Assembly (NCBI RefSeq): GCF_003752415.1
Contig: NZ_RKHG01000001.1
Coordinates: 434,001-498,000, forward strand
Length of the DNA: 64,000 bases
Source: Luteococcus japonicus
GTDB lineage: Bacteria > Actinomycetota > Actinomycetes > Propionibacteriales > Propionibacteriaceae
Reading direction: 5' to 3'
Shown: in pieces, positions 63,871 through 64,000 of the stretch
Numbering within the stretch: the first letter of the stretch is position 1
How the letters are laid out: each line of letters opens with the position of its first letter
Notes under the pieces: generated by a model
Told to the model about the DNA's origin: nothing
The model's database searches: none
The model's input: the letters and a program-made list of their open reading frames with translations, nothing else
Translations under genes and position numbers: made by a program

Positions 63871-63898
63871 GGGCGCCACACCGCATGGTGTGGCGCCC
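63871..63898. terminator. 12-bp perfect hairpin
   Basis: GGGCGCCACACC (63871-63882) pairs exactly with GGTGTGGCGCCC (63887-63898) around GCAT. It is the terminator of the reverse-strand gene ending at 63921. Confidence 0.75.
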
Positions 63899-63920
63899 TC
63901 CTCGCTCTCCGATGGGTGCG

Positions 63921-64000
63921 TCAGCCTTGGGTCTTCGCAGGTCCCGCGAGCTTGAGCGCCTTGGCGGTATGTTCCATGACCTCATACGCACGTTCGGGGT
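63921..64000 (-). CDS. C-terminal end of an unidentified gene
   Basis: Reading in from the window edge, the reverse strand gives PERAYEVMEHTAKALKLAGP followed by AKTQG and a stop at 63921. Codon use is typical for the genome. Only 25 residues are visible, too few for a family call. Confidence 0.45.
   Translation of the reverse strand, partial: PERAYEVMEHTAKALKLAGPAKTQG

Overview
The window looks like the chromosome of a high-G+C actinobacterium, probably of the Propionibacteriaceae. Two conserved actinobacterial blocks, known from Mycobacterium as thrS to pimA (Rv2614c-Rv2610c) and pgsA2 to gcvP (Rv1822-Rv1832), lie back to back. The pyrophosphate-dependent phosphofructokinase is of the propionibacterial type. 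Many genes overlap by four bases (ATGA or GTGA), and many starts look leaderless.

1-1.16 kb holds the end of a phage head module (capsid, head-tail connector, head closure). It stops at a strong hairpin facing the 3' end of a tRNA-Val(CAC) gene, so the tRNA is the likely integration site. 1.4-2.1 kb carries four tRNA genes. 2.2-17.4 kb is core metabolism and envelope: ATP-grasp protein, ThrRS, phosphatidylinositol/PIM synthesis, DUF881 and small basic membrane proteins, glycine cleavage H and P, a GarA-like FHA protein and two MerR regulators. 17.4-53.3 kb is mostly ordinary chromosome: YihY, LrgAB, PPi-PFK, paired HTH proteins, a Sua5-like protein, an M3 peptidase, a lactate/glycolate-type oxidase operon, Tpx, Hsp70, Sir2, TerC, PPK2, flavohemoglobin, a DNA ligase gene broken precisely by an IS110-family element, a TreS-like GH13 enzyme and a rhomboid-like protein.

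53.3-64 kb is an accessory island. It holds three different serine recombinases, a TnsA-like fragment beside a TGTC-rich repeat, cadmium resistance genes cmtR-cadD, a Tn552-like TniA/TniB transposition module, and at 59.9-62.4 kb a retron with visibly lower G+C. Copies of the TGTC-rich repeat recur at 62.45 and 63.14 kb, in the same orientation as the copy at 54.07 kb. Gene fragments fill the right edge.

The most interesting system is the retron. A phosphoribosyltransferase-like/winged-helix effector is followed by a retron-type reverse transcriptase. Between them lies a candidate msr-msd RNA bounded by a perfect 13-bp inverted repeat. Its left arm covers the effector stop codon and its right arm lies inside the first RT codons, so the whole system fits in about 2.55 kb. 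Its position between a resolvase and Tn7-like end repeats suggests mobile defence cargo.
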